DNA from: Tritrichomonas foetus
Taxonomy: Eukaryota > Parabasalia > Tritrichomonadida > Tritrichomonadidae
Assembly: GCA_001839685.1 (NCBI GenBank)
Contig: MLAK01000272.1
Coordinates: 61,579 to 125,578 of the forward strand
Direction: 5' to 3'
DNA length: 64,000 nucleotides
The translations under genes and the position numbers were made by a program. The first letter of the stretch is position 1; the number at the start of each line of letters is the position of its first letter. Of this stretch, positions 30,513 through 40,451 are shown piece by piece. Under the pieces are notes generated by a model that was not told the origin of the DNA, ran no database searches, and saw nothing but the letters and a program-made list of their open reading frames with translations.

Positions 30513-32417
30513 TTAATCAACTTCTTCAACACGAGGGTCGTTACTTGAATTCGATGTTGAATTTGCTGTTGAATTCGATGCTGAATTTTGATAACCATTT
30601 TGCATAATAGGCATTAATTTATTTTCAAGTTCTTTTCTTTTATTTTCATAATCAGAAACATTTGCATCAGAATTAGTTTCAATCCATGAAAGTGTATCAT
30701 TAATTTCTTTGTTAATCATATCTTTATCTGTTTGTGATAGAGCTGAAGAAAATTGTTCATTAGAAAGTGAATTACGAACACCAAAACAATAACCTTCTAA
30801 TGAGTTTTTAGCTTCTATTTTCTTACGAATTTCTTCATCTGCCTCTTTATATTTTTCTGCATCTGAAATCATTTTATTAATATCTGCTTGTGAAAGTCGA
30901 CCATTTTCATTTTTAATTGTAATCTTTTTCACGTTACCCGTTGATTTATCTTGTGCCGAAACATTCATAATACCATCTGCATTAACATCAAATGTAACTT
31001 CAATTTGTGGAATACCACGTGGGGCTGGTGGAATTCCTGTTAAATCAAATGTACCTAATAGATTATTATCTCTTGTTTTAGCTCGTTCACCTTCATAAAC
31101 CTTAATAGTAACTGCTGGTTGATTATCACTAAAAGTGGTAAATGTTTGTGATTTCTTTGCCGGAATTGTTGTATTTCTTGGAATCAAAACTGTCATAACT
31201 TCACCTGCTGTTTCAATACCTAATGAAAGTGGTGAAACATCTAATAAAAGAATATTTTTGACTGTTTCTGATTGATTACCTTTCAAAATGGCTGCTTGAA
31301 CTGCTGCTCCATAGGCAACTGCTTCATCGGGATCAACACCTCGACATGGCTGCTTACCATTAAAGAAATCTTGAAGAAGCTGTTGAACACGTGGAATTCG
31401 TGATGAACCACCAACAAGAACAATATCTGTAACATCTGATTTAGACATATTAGCATCACGTAAAACTTGTGCAACTGGATTAATAGTTGAGCGGAATAAT
31501 TCATCATTTAAATTTTCGAACATTGCACGTGAAATATTATCCATAAAATCATGACCTTCATATAATGAGTCACAAATAATTGATGCTGTTGTTGCTGTTG
31601 ATAATGTTCTTTTAGCACGTTCACACGCGGTTCTTAAAGTTCGAAGTGCACGTGGTGATTTCGTTAAATCACTTTTATATTTCTTTTGAAAACGATCAGC
31701 AAAATAATTAACAAGACGATTATCAAAATCTTCTCCTCCTAAATGTGTATCACCTGCTGTTGCACGAACTTCAAATGTACCTCCATCAATATCTAATAAT
31801 GAAACATCAAATGTACCACCTCCAAGATCAAAGATTAAAACATGACGTTCTTTATCTGATTGCTCATTTAATCCAAACGCAATTGCTGCTGCTGTTGGTT
31901 CATTGATAATACGAAGAACATTGATACCTGCAATAACACCTGCATCTTTAGTTGCTTGACGTTGACCATCGTTAAAATAAGCAGGAACTGTAATAACTGC
32001 ATCAGTCACTTTTTCTGTTAATTGTGTTTCTGCAACTTCTTTCATTTTACTTAATACCATTGCAGAAATTTCTTCCGGATAAAAATGTTTTGTTTCCCCT
32101 TTCCATTGAACTTCAATGCGTGGTCTATCTGATTCACCACGAATAACTTTAAAAGGCCAATGTTCCATATCTTTTTGAATGATTGAGTCTGAGAATTTTC
32201 TTCCAATCATTCTTTTTGCATCAAAAATTGTATTTGTTGGATTCATGGCTGCTTGATTTTTGGCTGAATCACCAACAAGTCGCTCATCTTCTGTAAATGC
32301 AACATAAGAAGGTGTTGTTCGATTACCCATATCATTTGCGATAATGTCAACTCGATTATGTCTGAAAACACCAACACATGAATAAGTAGTACCAAGATCA
32401 ATACCAATTGCTGTCAT
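30513..32417 (-). CDS. HSP70: Cytosolic Hsp70 chaperone
   Basis: 634 residues, ATG start, full length for cytosolic Hsp70. The nucleotide-binding domain opens with [14 protein letters not shown] and contains [16 protein letters not shown] and [16 protein letters not shown]. The linker/substrate-domain start [20 protein letters not shown] and the helical lid follow. The extreme C-terminus is DPRVEEVD, the EEVD motif that binds TPR co-chaperones and marks the nucleocytosolic form. It folds and remodels client proteins with ATP. A Gly-rich GGMP tail is absent; the tail is Asn/Ser-rich instead. A candidate Inr (TCACTTTA) lies 33 bases upstream. Codon use suggests high expression. Confidence 0.98.
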   Translation of the reverse strand: MTAIGIDLGTTYSCVGVFRHNRVDIIANDMGNRTTPSYVAFTEDERLVGDSAKNQAAMNPTNTIFDAKRMIGRKFSDSIIQKDMEHWPFKVIRGESDRPRIEVQWKGETKHFYPEEISAMVLSKMKEVAETQLTEKVTDAVITVPAYFNDGQRQATKDAGVIAGINVLRIINEPTAAAIAFGLNEQSDKERHVLIFDLGGGTFDVSLLDIDGGTFEVRATAGDTHLGGEDFDNRLVNYFADRFQKKYKSDLTKSPRALRTLRTACERAKRTLSTATTASIICDSLYEGHDFMDNISRAMFENLNDELFRSTINPVAQVLRDANMSKSDVTDIVLVGGSSRIPRVQQLLQDFFNGKQPCRGVDPDEAVAYGAAVQAAILKGNQSETVKNILLLDVSPLSLGIETAGEVMTVLIPRNTTIPAKKSQTFTTFSDNQPAVTIKVYEGERAKTRDNNLLGTFDLTGIPPAPRGIPQIEVTFDVNADGIMNVSAQDKSTGNVKKITIKNENGRLSQADINKMISDAEKYKEADEEIRKKIEAKNSLEGYCFGVRNSLSNEQFSSALSQTDKDMINKEINDTLSWIETNSDANVSDYENKRKELENKLMPIMQNGYQNSASNSTANSTSNSSNDPRVEEVD

Positions 32418-32444
32418 TATTATTTTCTTATAAGTTCAAAAAAT

Positions 32445-32452
32445 TAAAGTGA
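32445..32452 (-). promoter_or_regulatory. Inr of Hsp70
   Basis: TCACTTTA on the minus strand, with the predicted start A at 32450, 33 bases before the ATG. No clear heat-shock element (nGAAnnTTCn arrays) was recognised further upstream. Confidence 0.5.
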
Positions 32453-32661
32453 AGTAAAAACATGTGGCGATTTTTCGTCAATCAAATTGTGGAGTATTCA
32501 AAAATCAAAGCTACTAATTTTATTTGAATAGATACAACCATTTATATATGGAAAATCTATGAGAACATCAAATTTAATTTATTATCTGACCGATTAGTAG
32601 TTCAATTTTGCCACGTTTATATTAAATGGCCGTCCATTTATACATTGACATAGATTTTGAA

Positions 32662-32683
32662 TATAAATAGTCGACTATTTATA
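32662..32683. promoter_or_regulatory. 22-bp perfect palindrome in the Hsp70 divergent promoter
   Basis: TATAAATAGTC is followed directly by its reverse complement GACTATTTATA. It sits about 210 bases upstream of the Hsp70 Inr and about 190 bases upstream of the plus-strand gene. The half-site CTATTTATAA fits the generic MADS/MEF2 pattern YTAWWWWTAR, but no trichomonad binder is known to me. Confidence 0.55.
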
Positions 32684-32807
32684 AAATCGAAAAGATTATG
32701 ATTGGAAGAAATTTTATCACAAAATTTGTGAGATGGCAAGGATAAAATGTGAGAAAATCACCATCAGCATTTTTTGAATTATAAGTGAATGATTTTAATT
32801 GAAAATC

Positions 32808-32819
32808 TTTCACGTGAAA
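32808..32819. promoter_or_regulatory. Perfect 12-bp E-box palindrome TTTCACGTGAAA
   Basis: This lies about 50 bases upstream of the Inr of the plus-strand gene at 32878. The same 12-mer recurs at 38392-38403. Any regulatory role is inferred. Confidence 0.4.
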
Positions 32820-32855
32820 TAATTCACCATTGGGGAAGTTAAATAATTTGGGTTA

Positions 32856-32877
32856 TTTCCCGCCAAATTTCATTTTT
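32856..32877 (+). promoter_or_regulatory. E2F-like site abutting an Inr
   Basis: TTTCCCGCCAAA (32856-32867) matches the E2F consensus TTTSSCGC. Two bases later TCATTTTT matches the Inr, with the start A at 32872, only six bases before the ATG at 32878. The compact layout suggests one promoter and possible cell-cycle control. Confidence 0.55.
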
Positions 32878-33852
32878 ATGGGAGAGAGTCAAGAAAGCGA
32901 GCCAGAAGTATTTGAAGATAGACATACAAACCGACGTCATGCAGCAAATAATTCTTCATCGCAAAATTCAGAGAACTCCAAAGATTCTTATTTTATCAAA
33001 AATTATCCTTTTATCGAAATCAAACCAATTCCGTGGGATCCACCATCAGTATACTTCCAGCAAAAAGTTAAGCCAAAACCGCTTCCAGAGCCTGCACCTC
33101 CTCCCAAACTCGTATTTCGTGATGTCGATCCCGAAAAACTATCGGAAGACCAGAAAAAGTTCGCCGGAAAGTCTCTGTTCGAAAAAGATATGATAATCAT
33201 CACCGCACGCCAAAGCATGTCGGCCAAAAGATCTGAATCAGCACGAAAGGATAAAATCCATAAACGAATCCACGAACAACCGCCAAATATGTTTTATCGC
33301 GAAGAGAAAGAGCGGCAAATCCAGCGGGCAGAAAAAGACAGGCACGATAGAATTCTGGAAAAAAAGAAAATCCGGCAAGAAAAGCGAAAAAAGAAAAAAT
33401 TTGAAAAAGAAAAAAAGAAAATCGATTCAATAACACGTGAAAGAGAATCAGAAAGACTTTATTATGAGCAAAAAATGATGGAAGAAAAAGAGAAAGAATT
33501 TCTCGAAAAACAAAAAAAATTCGAAAAGTTGTTGAAATCCCCTCAAAAACCAACAAAAGCAGCAACTTTAAGAATGGAGGCAAACAAGCATAGAATTGAC
33601 ATCGAGGCAGCAAATCAACAACGTGAAAAATTGAAACAAGAAATGAACAAAGAAAGACAGAAAAAGCAAACAAAAAGAATAGCTCCAATGATTGAAGAAA
33701 TGAATCCAGAATATAATTATGTGAGTAGAGCTAGACAGAAAAAGGAGGCTCTCCTTAAACAAGAAATGCAATGGAAGAAATGGCTTAAAATGAATGCACA
33801 ATCAATCGAGCATAAAGAAACAATGCTTGAAAGATTATTTTATGCTGATTAA
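32878..33852 (+). CDS. Charged helical/coiled-coil protein
   Basis: 324 residues from the ATG at 32878 (MGESQESEPE); the frame is open further upstream, but the Inr just before this ATG decides the start. An acidic disordered N-terminus is followed by a proline-rich stretch (PEPAPPPKLVFRDVDPEKL). From about residue 110 to the end it is an extremely charged, continuous helix rich in K, E and R, partly a single-alpha-helix and partly coiled coil. No enzyme domain is visible. A cytoskeletal or ciliary structural role is possible but not shown. It is divergently arranged with Hsp70. Confidence 0.8.
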   Translation: MGESQESEPEVFEDRHTNRRHAANNSSSQNSENSKDSYFIKNYPFIEIKPIPWDPPSVYFQQKVKPKPLPEPAPPPKLVFRDVDPEKLSEDQKKFAGKSLFEKDMIIITARQSMSAKRSESARKDKIHKRIHEQPPNMFYREEKERQIQRAEKDRHDRILEKKKIRQEKRKKKKFEKEKKKIDSITRERESERLYYEQKMMEEKEKEFLEKQKKFEKLLKSPQKPTKAATLRMEANKHRIDIEAANQQREKLKQEMNKERQKKQTKRIAPMIEEMNPEYNYVSRARQKKEALLKQEMQWKKWLKMNAQSIEHKETMLERLFYAD

Positions 33853-33998
33853 TTAATAGTAATTAATAATAGTATGTTTTTATATAAAACTTTATAATGC
33901 GATCATTCTATTTTTTTTTCCCTCCTCTTTTCATCTTAGAAATTAATTTCCATTAGAAAAATTATTCGTTTCATTTTTCTAGTGCTGAAATTAGAAGA

Positions 33999-34168
33999 CT
34001 TCTAATCAGAGTTTCGTGTATAATACATCAATAATATATTAGAAAAAGTTCACCAACATAGAAAGTTTCTATTTGAAACCTTTCTTATTGAAAAATTTAT
34101 GTAGAATAGTTTTTATTTTCAAAGGAAATTAATTTATCCATCATTATACGCGAAACTCTGCTTCTAAT
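33999..34168. mobile_element. 154-bp hAT-like MITE with 8-bp TSD
   Basis: The element spans 34007-34160. Its termini CAGAGTTTCGTGTATAAT and the complement of ATTATACGCGAAACTCTG match at 17 of 18 bases and begin with CAGAG, the hAT terminal signature CAGRG. The identical octamer CTTCTAAT flanks it on both sides (33999-34006 and 34161-34168) and fits nTnnnnAn. The interior is AT-rich and noncoding. It inserted just downstream of the charged helical protein gene. Confidence 0.85.
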
Positions 34169-34866
34169 AGATAAAATCTGAAAAGAAATAACATTAGGTA
34201 AAGAGAGTAAATGAACCGTGGTTATTACATTAGGAAATGATCATCTTGAGATGATATTTTGAAATAAATATCATTTCTTAGTGAATTCAAATTAATTTTT
34301 TGGTCAAATAAAGATGATTATGATTTAATTTTGAATGGTTTCAAATTATTTTTTATATAATATTAGATGTATACAAACCAAATAGTCTTAACGTACGAAA
34401 TCACTAAAATGATCCTTATCATCAGTATTACTTAATACCATCAGTCAAAAATCAAAACCCAAATAGCTAAAAGAATGACGNAAATTTCCCTTATCGCAAA
34501 CTTCGCAAATGGCCGAATTCAAAAATATTTCGAAAATGATTCTGAAGAAGCTATTGTTTCAGTTTTCGGGTGAACAGCTTTCAGTCAATTGTTAAATCTA
34601 TTTTTTATAGTTATGAGCCATATTTATTCATAGTTTTGAAATTTTGCAACAATTAAACCGAAAAAAGAGCGATTTTGGAGAAAGCCTAAAAAAAAATTGT
34701 GAGAAGCTTTTTTTCCAAGAATCACAAAGATTATAATACTGCTTCCCATAATTCTATTTACACTTCTTCTATCGATTTTTAATTAAAAATCGCGAAAATT
34801 TTGATAGTTTTAACTCAGTGATGTTGAATTCATTCAATTTCCATTTGACAAATATGAATGTATTGA
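34169..34866. other. Spacer with imperfect foldback and an ambiguous base
   Basis: GAAATGAT and ATCATTTC near 34231-34278 form an imperfect hairpin. Base 34481 is an N. A 29-codon plus-strand patch after it (SLIANFANGRIQKYFE) may belong to the relic downstream. Confidence 0.35.
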
Positions 34867-35082
34867 AATCTTTTCTGTCATAAAATTTTAGTATATGAAG
34901 AAAATAGACTGGCAGTCCTCAACAGCACATTCTCAAGCAGGGATACAGATACAACGATTGAAAGACCAAATCAAGAAAAATGGAATCCAATATGTTTTTT
35001 TCCAGACTCGATGCCAAGTGAATTTTCTGATGACTCGCCATTTAGATGGCAAAACATTCGTAATCTTCTCATTGATGCCTAA
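34867..35082 (+). pseudogene. C-terminal gene fragment without a start
   Basis: A 71-codon plus-strand frame opens after a TGA at 34864 and ends with TAA at 35080-35082. It reads like protein (EENRLAVLNSTFSS, PFRWQNIRNLLIDA at the end) but has no ATG in a usable position. An overlapping 86-residue frame from the ATG at 34895 ends in a run of hydrophobic AT-codons and looks less real. A fragment or decayed gene is the simplest reading; an unseen upstream exon is possible. Confidence 0.4.
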
Positions 35083-35532
35083 ATTTTTTTTATTTATATC
35101 AAAATTATTAATATTTTTTTTATACTTCATTTTTGTATTTTGGAAAACATTATAATTTTCGATGGAGGGTCATATGATAATAAAAAGCACGATTTATGAT
35201 ATGAAATAATCAAGATATTAATGCTATAAAATCCCTTTTTATCTCAATAATTCTCAGAAATTTCTGTTGGGTTTATTTTTTTCTCACAATTTTTTTTTGG
35301 ATTTGGTTTTCTCTGTATCTTGATTTTTAAATTATAATATTTATATATTATTAATAGGATTACAATTAAATAATTTTTAGATGACAATAATATCAACAAT
35401 TATTCATTTANATCTCTCAATAGTCTTCTACATCTAGAGCTAGTTAGTTTGTATACATCTATAATATTTGAATAAATCACATTCAGTCAATTCATTCCTA
35501 TTCAATTATTTTTTCAACATATAAAAATCAAA
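35083..35532. other. AT-rich upstream region of the AGC kinase
   Basis: This contains an N at 35411. TCATTCCTATTC near 35490-35501 is an Inr-like candidate about 40 bases before the ATG. Nothing else was recognised. Confidence 0.35.
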
Positions 35533-36837
35533 ATGAATAAAAAAGATAACAAAGCTCAAACCAGCGGAACTCTTCAGCGGAAGGTTTTTTTAGTCTGGAC
35601 AAAACGTTTTGCAGTTTTTGATAATACCAAATTCACACTTTATAAAGACAAAGGCCAAAAAAAAATTGATATCGAATTAACAATTACACCCGAATCAAAA
35701 ATCGAAGTTCTCGATAAAGAAAAAGCGCCACGATTTAAAATCAGTTCCAACGGAGAAGTTTTGCTGTTAGAAGCAGAAACAAACAATGATATGATGCGAT
35801 GGATCATCTCATTAAGAAGCTGTTCGTATGTTGCAAAGAGATTATCAATGGACAATTTTAATATCATTTCGTATATAGGCGAGGGCTACTACGGGAAGGT
35901 TGCTTTAGTCGAAAGAAAAGATACAAAAGAAAAATATGCAATCAAGATCATCAGAAAGAGAAACATGATTCAAAATAATAGAATTCATACTGTTATAACG
36001 GAAAGAAATATTTTACAATTGGCAAATCATCCATTCATTGTTCCATTAAAATTTGCATTTCAATCATCAAATAAATTTTATTTAGGCCTTGAATATGAGC
36101 CAGGTGGTGAATTGCGAACGTTGATTGAAGAACAACCAACAATCCCACTTTCTGACATTAAAATTTACATTGCTGAGATTTCCCTTGCAATTGAGTACTT
36201 ACACGATTTAGGAATAATTTATCGTGATTTAAAACCAGAAAATATTCTTTTTGATGAAGATGGACACATCAAATTAACTGATTTTGGGCTAGCAAAAGAT
36301 ATGTACCATTCAAGATCATCATTATCATTTTGTGGGACACCTGAATATATTGCACCTGAAATTATCTCGCATACGCCATACGATGAATCAATTGATTGGT
36401 GGTCACTTGGAATTTTGATGTATGAGTTAGTTTTTAAACGCACACCATTTGCAAATGATAATAACAAAGCAAAAATATACCATAATATTGTTGAAACTCA
36501 ACCAGAGTTCCCAAGTTATGCACCAATCGAAATCACTGATCTGATTTTAAGGCTTCTAAAAAAAGATCCGAAGGAGAGAGGCTCAATAATCGATATTAAA
36601 ATGTCAAAATTATTCAAAGATGTAAACTTCAATGATGTTTTTCAAAAGAAGATAAAACCATCGTATAAACCCCTAAATAATTCGCTCAAAAGGAGACCTT
36701 ATAGAGTAAGTTTTGATTCAGCTTCAAATTCAACTTCCTCTTCACAGGATTCTCCAACACATATTAATAATTTTTCATTTGATGAAATCTATGACACTGG
36801 AATTGATGCACAAGCATTTGATAAATTCTCTGTTTGA
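35533..36837 (+). CDS. PH-domain AGC protein kinase (Akt/PKB-like)
   Basis: 434 residues, ATG start. A PH domain spans about 10-100 (SGTLQRKVFLVWTKRFAVF ... MMRWIISLRSC). The kinase domain, about 109-360, has GEGYYGKV, Lys138 in YAIKI, YRDLKPEN with Asp232, DFG at 250-252 and FCGTPEYIAPE. The residue just before FCG, the PDK1 target in AGC kinases, is Ser265. The C-terminal extension ends in FDKFSV, a fit to the FxxF(S/T) hydrophobic motif placed at the very terminus. Phosphoinositide binding through the PH domain and activation by PDK1- and TORC2-type kinases are expected from the family. It is a close structural analogue of Akt (480 aa), slightly shorter. Confidence 0.93.
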   Translation: MNKKDNKAQTSGTLQRKVFLVWTKRFAVFDNTKFTLYKDKGQKKIDIELTITPESKIEVLDKEKAPRFKISSNGEVLLLEAETNNDMMRWIISLRSCSYVAKRLSMDNFNIISYIGEGYYGKVALVERKDTKEKYAIKIIRKRNMIQNNRIHTVITERNILQLANHPFIVPLKFAFQSSNKFYLGLEYEPGGELRTLIEEQPTIPLSDIKIYIAEISLAIEYLHDLGIIYRDLKPENILFDEDGHIKLTDFGLAKDMYHSRSSLSFCGTPEYIAPEIISHTPYDESIDWWSLGILMYELVFKRTPFANDNNKAKIYHNIVETQPEFPSYAPIEITDLILRLLKKDPKERGSIIDIKMSKLFKDVNFNDVFQKKIKPSYKPLNNSLKRRPYRVSFDSASNSTSSSQDSPTHINNFSFDEIYDTGIDAQAFDKFSV

Positions 36838-36881
36838 TATATTAAATAAATCTCTATCCCCAACATTTTTTCTTTCTTTTT

Positions 36882-37007
36882 TCTTTTATCCTCCTTCACT
36901 TATCTTTTATCCTTCTTCACTTATCTTTTATCCTTCTTCATTTATCTTTTATCCTTTTTCATTTATCTTTCATCCTTCTTCATTAATCTTTTATCTTCTT
37001 TCTTTGG
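36882..37007. repeat. 21-bp tandem repeat, six copies
   Basis: The unit TCTTTTATCCTTCTTCACTTA repeats with exact 21-base spacing: 36882, 36903, 36924, 36945, 36966 and a degenerate sixth at 36987. It begins about 45 bases after the kinase stop codon, so it probably lies in or beyond the 3'UTR. Confidence 0.9.
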
Positions 37008-37273
37008 TATTTATTCCATAAATTCGAAATGAAGAATACCTTTCTGGAAAAATCATTAAAAATTTGGATTTAATGTGAGTAAAATATCACTGATTATATT
37101 GTCTAATAATTTTTTTTCTTCATGTCTCTTTTATCACTTGAACTTAATCTTTTCTACAGTGATGTTCTCAATCACCATTTATATGTAACATTTGATATAA
37201 AATAAATAAGCATAAACTTAACTCACAGATATTTATTATAAATACTTCATATATTATACATCAAATAACACTT

Positions 37274-37858
37274 TCAGCAACACTTTCCATCTTTCGAATC
37301 CTCGAGGGTTTCCACAGTTTTCGGCACCATTATGTAATGCTTTAAAAGAGCGTTTGCAACAGTATCAAAGAGCTGATTGACGCCGTGTCCTGTCACTGCA
37401 CTGGTCTTAATGAGTGGAATATCCATGTTCCTTGCGAAGCTTTCAAAGTTAGCCATGTCCTCTTTCCCCTTGATCAAGTCGATCTTATTTGCAACCAAAA
37501 AAAGAGGAGGCGTCGGCTGCATCGTGCTATTGATGAGGTCAATCCATCGGCTGATTCCTTCGAATGTTTTTTCGTCAGTTACGTCGAATACTAAAATTGC
37601 TGCATGTGCGCCACGAATGTAGATTGGAACCAACGATCTATAATCTTCCTGTCCTGCTGTATCCCAAACCTTCATAATGAGTGGTTTGTCTGTCGTTCTG
37701 ATGTCGATGTCGCTACATAAGCATCCAATTGTCGCTGTTGGCTGGGCGGGAGGATAACCGTTAATCTGCATGCATAATATCGATGTTTTGCCGACTTGTG
37801 AATCGCCTAAAAGGACTACTTTGTAACTTGGTGTTGTACTTTCTGTTGGAAAGTACAT
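37274..37858 (-). CDS. Rab family small GTPase
   Basis: 194 residues from the ATG at 37858 (MYFPTEST); the open frame continues upstream without another ATG. All G motifs are intact: GDSQVGKT, the switch-I Thr in TIG, WDTAGQED, NKID and a TSA segment. The C-terminus DGKCC provides the double-Cys geranylgeranylation site. The stretch SLVPIYIRGAHAAILVFDVT resembles the Rab5/Rab21 group (xLAPxYxRGA), suggesting an early endocytic role, although the effector loop IGCLCSDI is divergent. It acts as a GTP-dependent switch on membranes and is the active counterpart of the degenerate GTPase at 1334-1903. Confidence 0.93.
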   Translation of the reverse strand: MYFPTESTTPSYKVVLLGDSQVGKTSILCMQINGYPPAQPTATIGCLCSDIDIRTTDKPLIMKVWDTAGQEDYRSLVPIYIRGAHAAILVFDVTDEKTFEGISRWIDLINSTMQPTPPLFLVANKIDLIKGKEDMANFESFARNMDIPLIKTSAVTGHGVNQLFDTVANALLKHYIMVPKTVETLEDSKDGKCC

Positions 37859-37982
37859 TTGAAATTTCTGATATTCAATATTGAATAAAGATTCGATCAA
37901 TAATTGAAATACTCTCAGAAATTTACTATCAAATCGTTTCTGAAATCGATCTATTGAGCCCTGGATTTCTCATGCCATTGAC

Positions 37983-38430
37983 CATTTACGCCTTTAAAAA
38001 ATATTTGAAAATCAATATTACGTTGGGAAGAGTATAGAAATTTCTGGCTAGAAAATGATTTTGACACATCACTTTGGATTTTCGAAGAAAATAAAAACAC
38101 GACAATAGGGAGTCAATCAATAATAAAAACTCGGCTTCAGTGTGACACGAAATTACGATCAAAAACAAAAATCGCCCCAAAAGAGAAAATTTACAATTAA
38201 ACAATGAATATCGTTCAGTGATTCGTCAGGGACAATATCAGTTGCAAACATATGAGTACGAGCGAAGTCCAAAATCAAATAAATCAACAGAGCGAAATTA
38301 CTGTTATGATCAACCATTTTGATAAATTTAATCCCTGAACGAAAAGCGGATTAGGCTTGTAAACAATCGGAGTCGACCTCCTTTCACGTGAAACAGCTAT
38401 AATGCCCAATTCGAGATTCCTTTAATAAAT
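37983..38430 (-). pseudogene. Decayed coding relic upstream of the Rab gene
   Basis: Minus-strand DNA from about 38430 to 37983 reads as protein in three successive frames: RNLELGIIAVSRERRSTPIV, then MVDHNSNFALLIYLILDFAR and TDIVPDESLNDIHC, then LGRFLFLIVISCHTEAEF. The joins require two frameshifts. No start context or domain is recognised. A competing plus-strand frame across the same DNA (about 58 codons) weakens the case. Confidence 0.35.
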
Positions 38431-39220
38431 TGGAAGAAAAAGATGAAATCGATAACCTGTCATTTAATTTTCTATATCACATTTCCATTAATATGAATCA
38501 TCTCACATTTTTACCAGATAAGCAAAAGTTTCCCTCCTACTTGATTTTATAAAGTTTTTATGCTAATTTATGATTATGTTTTTGGTCTTTTATGATATAA
38601 ATTCATTTTTTTTTTTTAAAATGTTTTAATCTGACCCAGTTGTGAATAATATTTCAAGATAAACTGATATGAACTACTCACGAATGTCATGAAACACAAG
38701 CTAACTTAAACACGCAGAATCTGTGTGACTTAGATCAGTTGTTGATTTATTATTTGGATTAAATCATGAAAAGTCTGCTAATAACATCATGTTATGGATG
38801 TTATCTCAGCTATGTAAACTTAACAAAAACAATGAATGTAAAAAATGAAAATATTTATTTTGTATCAAGATTAAATATATAATAAATATTCAACAAATAA
38901 TGAGTGGCAAATTGTTTTCAAGAAAGTTATATATTAACTATATTTCTCAATTCATCAGCAATCGTGAGAAAATTACATTTTCTTTTATCAAACATTGATA
39001 TAATTTTTGAAGTTGAAAAACCGTTTATTTTTCATAGCTTATCTGTTCAACGTTCAGACCGTTTATCACTTAACTTTAGCTCATTTTTCTAAAGTTTACA
39101 AAATTGTCCGTTTTGAGTGTTTATATGATGTAAAGTAATCAATACATAAATAAACTTATCAAAATAATTATAGAGTATTCAATTTATATCTTAAATATTG
39201 GCAATTTTACACTAAATTTA
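38431..39220. other. Gene-free spacer
   Basis: AT-rich. It contains an 8-bp perfect hairpin ATAACATC / GATGTTAT with an eight-base loop (38781-38804) and a T run near 38607. No coding was recognised. Confidence 0.4.
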
Positions 39221-39227
39221 TTCAAAA

Positions 39228-39234
39228 TCATTCC
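39228..39234 (+). promoter_or_regulatory. Inr of the 401-aa coiled-coil gene
   Basis: TCATTCC, with the predicted start A at 39230, 16 bases before the ATG. Confidence 0.5.
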
Positions 39235-39245
39235 ACTTCTTTAAG

Positions 39246-40451
39246 ATGGATTCTTCGCTACACTATTCAGATTTTGGACGCAGCCACAACAGCAACTATA
39301 GATCGAATAATAGCTTCAGTAGCAGCAATCATAATAGCAGTTTTTCAAGCAAGTTTCCAAATAACGCGGATGAAGATCTCAACGAAATAGACGTTCTCCA
39401 AACCAAAATAGCCGAATGCCAAACAAAACTCGATAGCATGAAAGAAGACGCTGAAGTTAGGCACATCAGGTATGAAGAAGAACTTCGAAAAATTGCCGTC
39501 CAAATTCAAGACGCCAAACGGTTGAGCGTAGAGGGTCTTGAAAGACAGAAAATTAGTCAGGCCGAAAAAATCAAAGATTTGAAACACCAGCTAGAGGAAG
39601 AAAAGCTGAAATATGATGGGCATTTGAGACTCCTTATTAACCAAAATGCCAGACTCGATAAGTCGCAAAAAGAAATGACAGCCATCAGCCAACTTTCCCG
39701 CGCGTTAGATATTCAACATCTTGAAGAATTGGAAAAATCGAGAAATATCGAAACTGATGCGGTCCGTCGCTCTGCTGTACTCAATAAAACACTCGCCAAG
39801 AAGATGATCCAATATAACAACAAACAGCGATTGAAGAGACTCGAGCAGGAAGTGTCAGAACTTCAATCAACTCGACGTGAAATTGAAAGTGAATTCCGAA
39901 TTAAGAGGTCTGAATTAATGAACAAATATGATGTCAAAACCGCCGACAATAAAATTCTTCTTACAAAATTACAACAAGATATCGAGGAACGAGACGCAGA
40001 ATACGCACTCCACTTAGTGGTCACTCGCAAACGAATTGAAAAAGAAAAGCAAGCAACGGAATCAACGATGAAGTCTGCCACAGAACAATGCGAATCTCTC
40101 CAAAAATTATATCATACAGTAGTGAAACGTGGTGGCCAGCAAGTCTCGTTGCTTACTCAGGATATCGAGAGAATGAGGAAGCTACTCGAAGCCACAAGAC
40201 AGAATGAAGAGAAATACGGAGAAACTAGCTTGAAACAAAATCAAAAACTTTATAACCTCACAAAAAGCACACACACCATCAGGCAACAAGCAACAGGCAT
40301 GATGGACGAACTTACGCGGACAAGAATGGAGAATGAGTTCTCTGTATCAATTCTTCAAAATTCACAATCACCTATACGATCTTCACCAAAGGGACCAACA
40401 TCAGCATCAACATCACCATTTACTCCGAAGAAACAATCGATATTTACATAA
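39246..40451 (+). CDS. Coiled-coil protein with Ser-rich ends
   Basis: 401 residues, ATG start with an Inr 16 bases upstream. Residues 1-45 are Ser/Asn-rich and disordered. Residues about 48-365 are an almost unbroken coiled coil with regular heptads and many charged residues. The last 30 residues are Ser/Pro-rich (SPIRSSPKGPTSASTSPF), with several SP/TP sites for proline-directed kinases. The codons are somewhat GC-richer than average. It resembles axonemal or basal-body coiled-coil proteins in general character; no specific family was recognised. Confidence 0.85.
   Translation: MDSSLHYSDFGRSHNSNYRSNNSFSSSNHNSSFSSKFPNNADEDLNEIDVLQTKIAECQTKLDSMKEDAEVRHIRYEEELRKIAVQIQDAKRLSVEGLERQKISQAEKIKDLKHQLEEEKLKYDGHLRLLINQNARLDKSQKEMTAISQLSRALDIQHLEELEKSRNIETDAVRRSAVLNKTLAKKMIQYNNKQRLKRLEQEVSELQSTRREIESEFRIKRSELMNKYDVKTADNKILLTKLQQDIEERDAEYALHLVVTRKRIEKEKQATESTMKSATEQCESLQKLYHTVVKRGGQQVSLLTQDIERMRKLLEATRQNEEKYGETSLKQNQKLYNLTKSTHTIRQQATGMMDELTRTRMENEFSVSILQNSQSPIRSSPKGPTSASTSPFTPKKQSIFT

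Noticed and set aside
32830..32877. In-frame LGYFPP upstream of the charged helical gene, also present near the end of the 181-aa protein at 23066-23611
   Set aside because: Upstream of 32878 this stretch lies before the Inr and has no ATG; the FPP-like reading comes from the E2F-like DNA site. The match with the other protein is likely coincidence.
38392..38403. Second TTTCACGTGAAA palindrome as a promoter element
   Set aside because: It lies inside a coding-like relic, far from any start codon, so its sharing with 32808-32819 is probably not functional.
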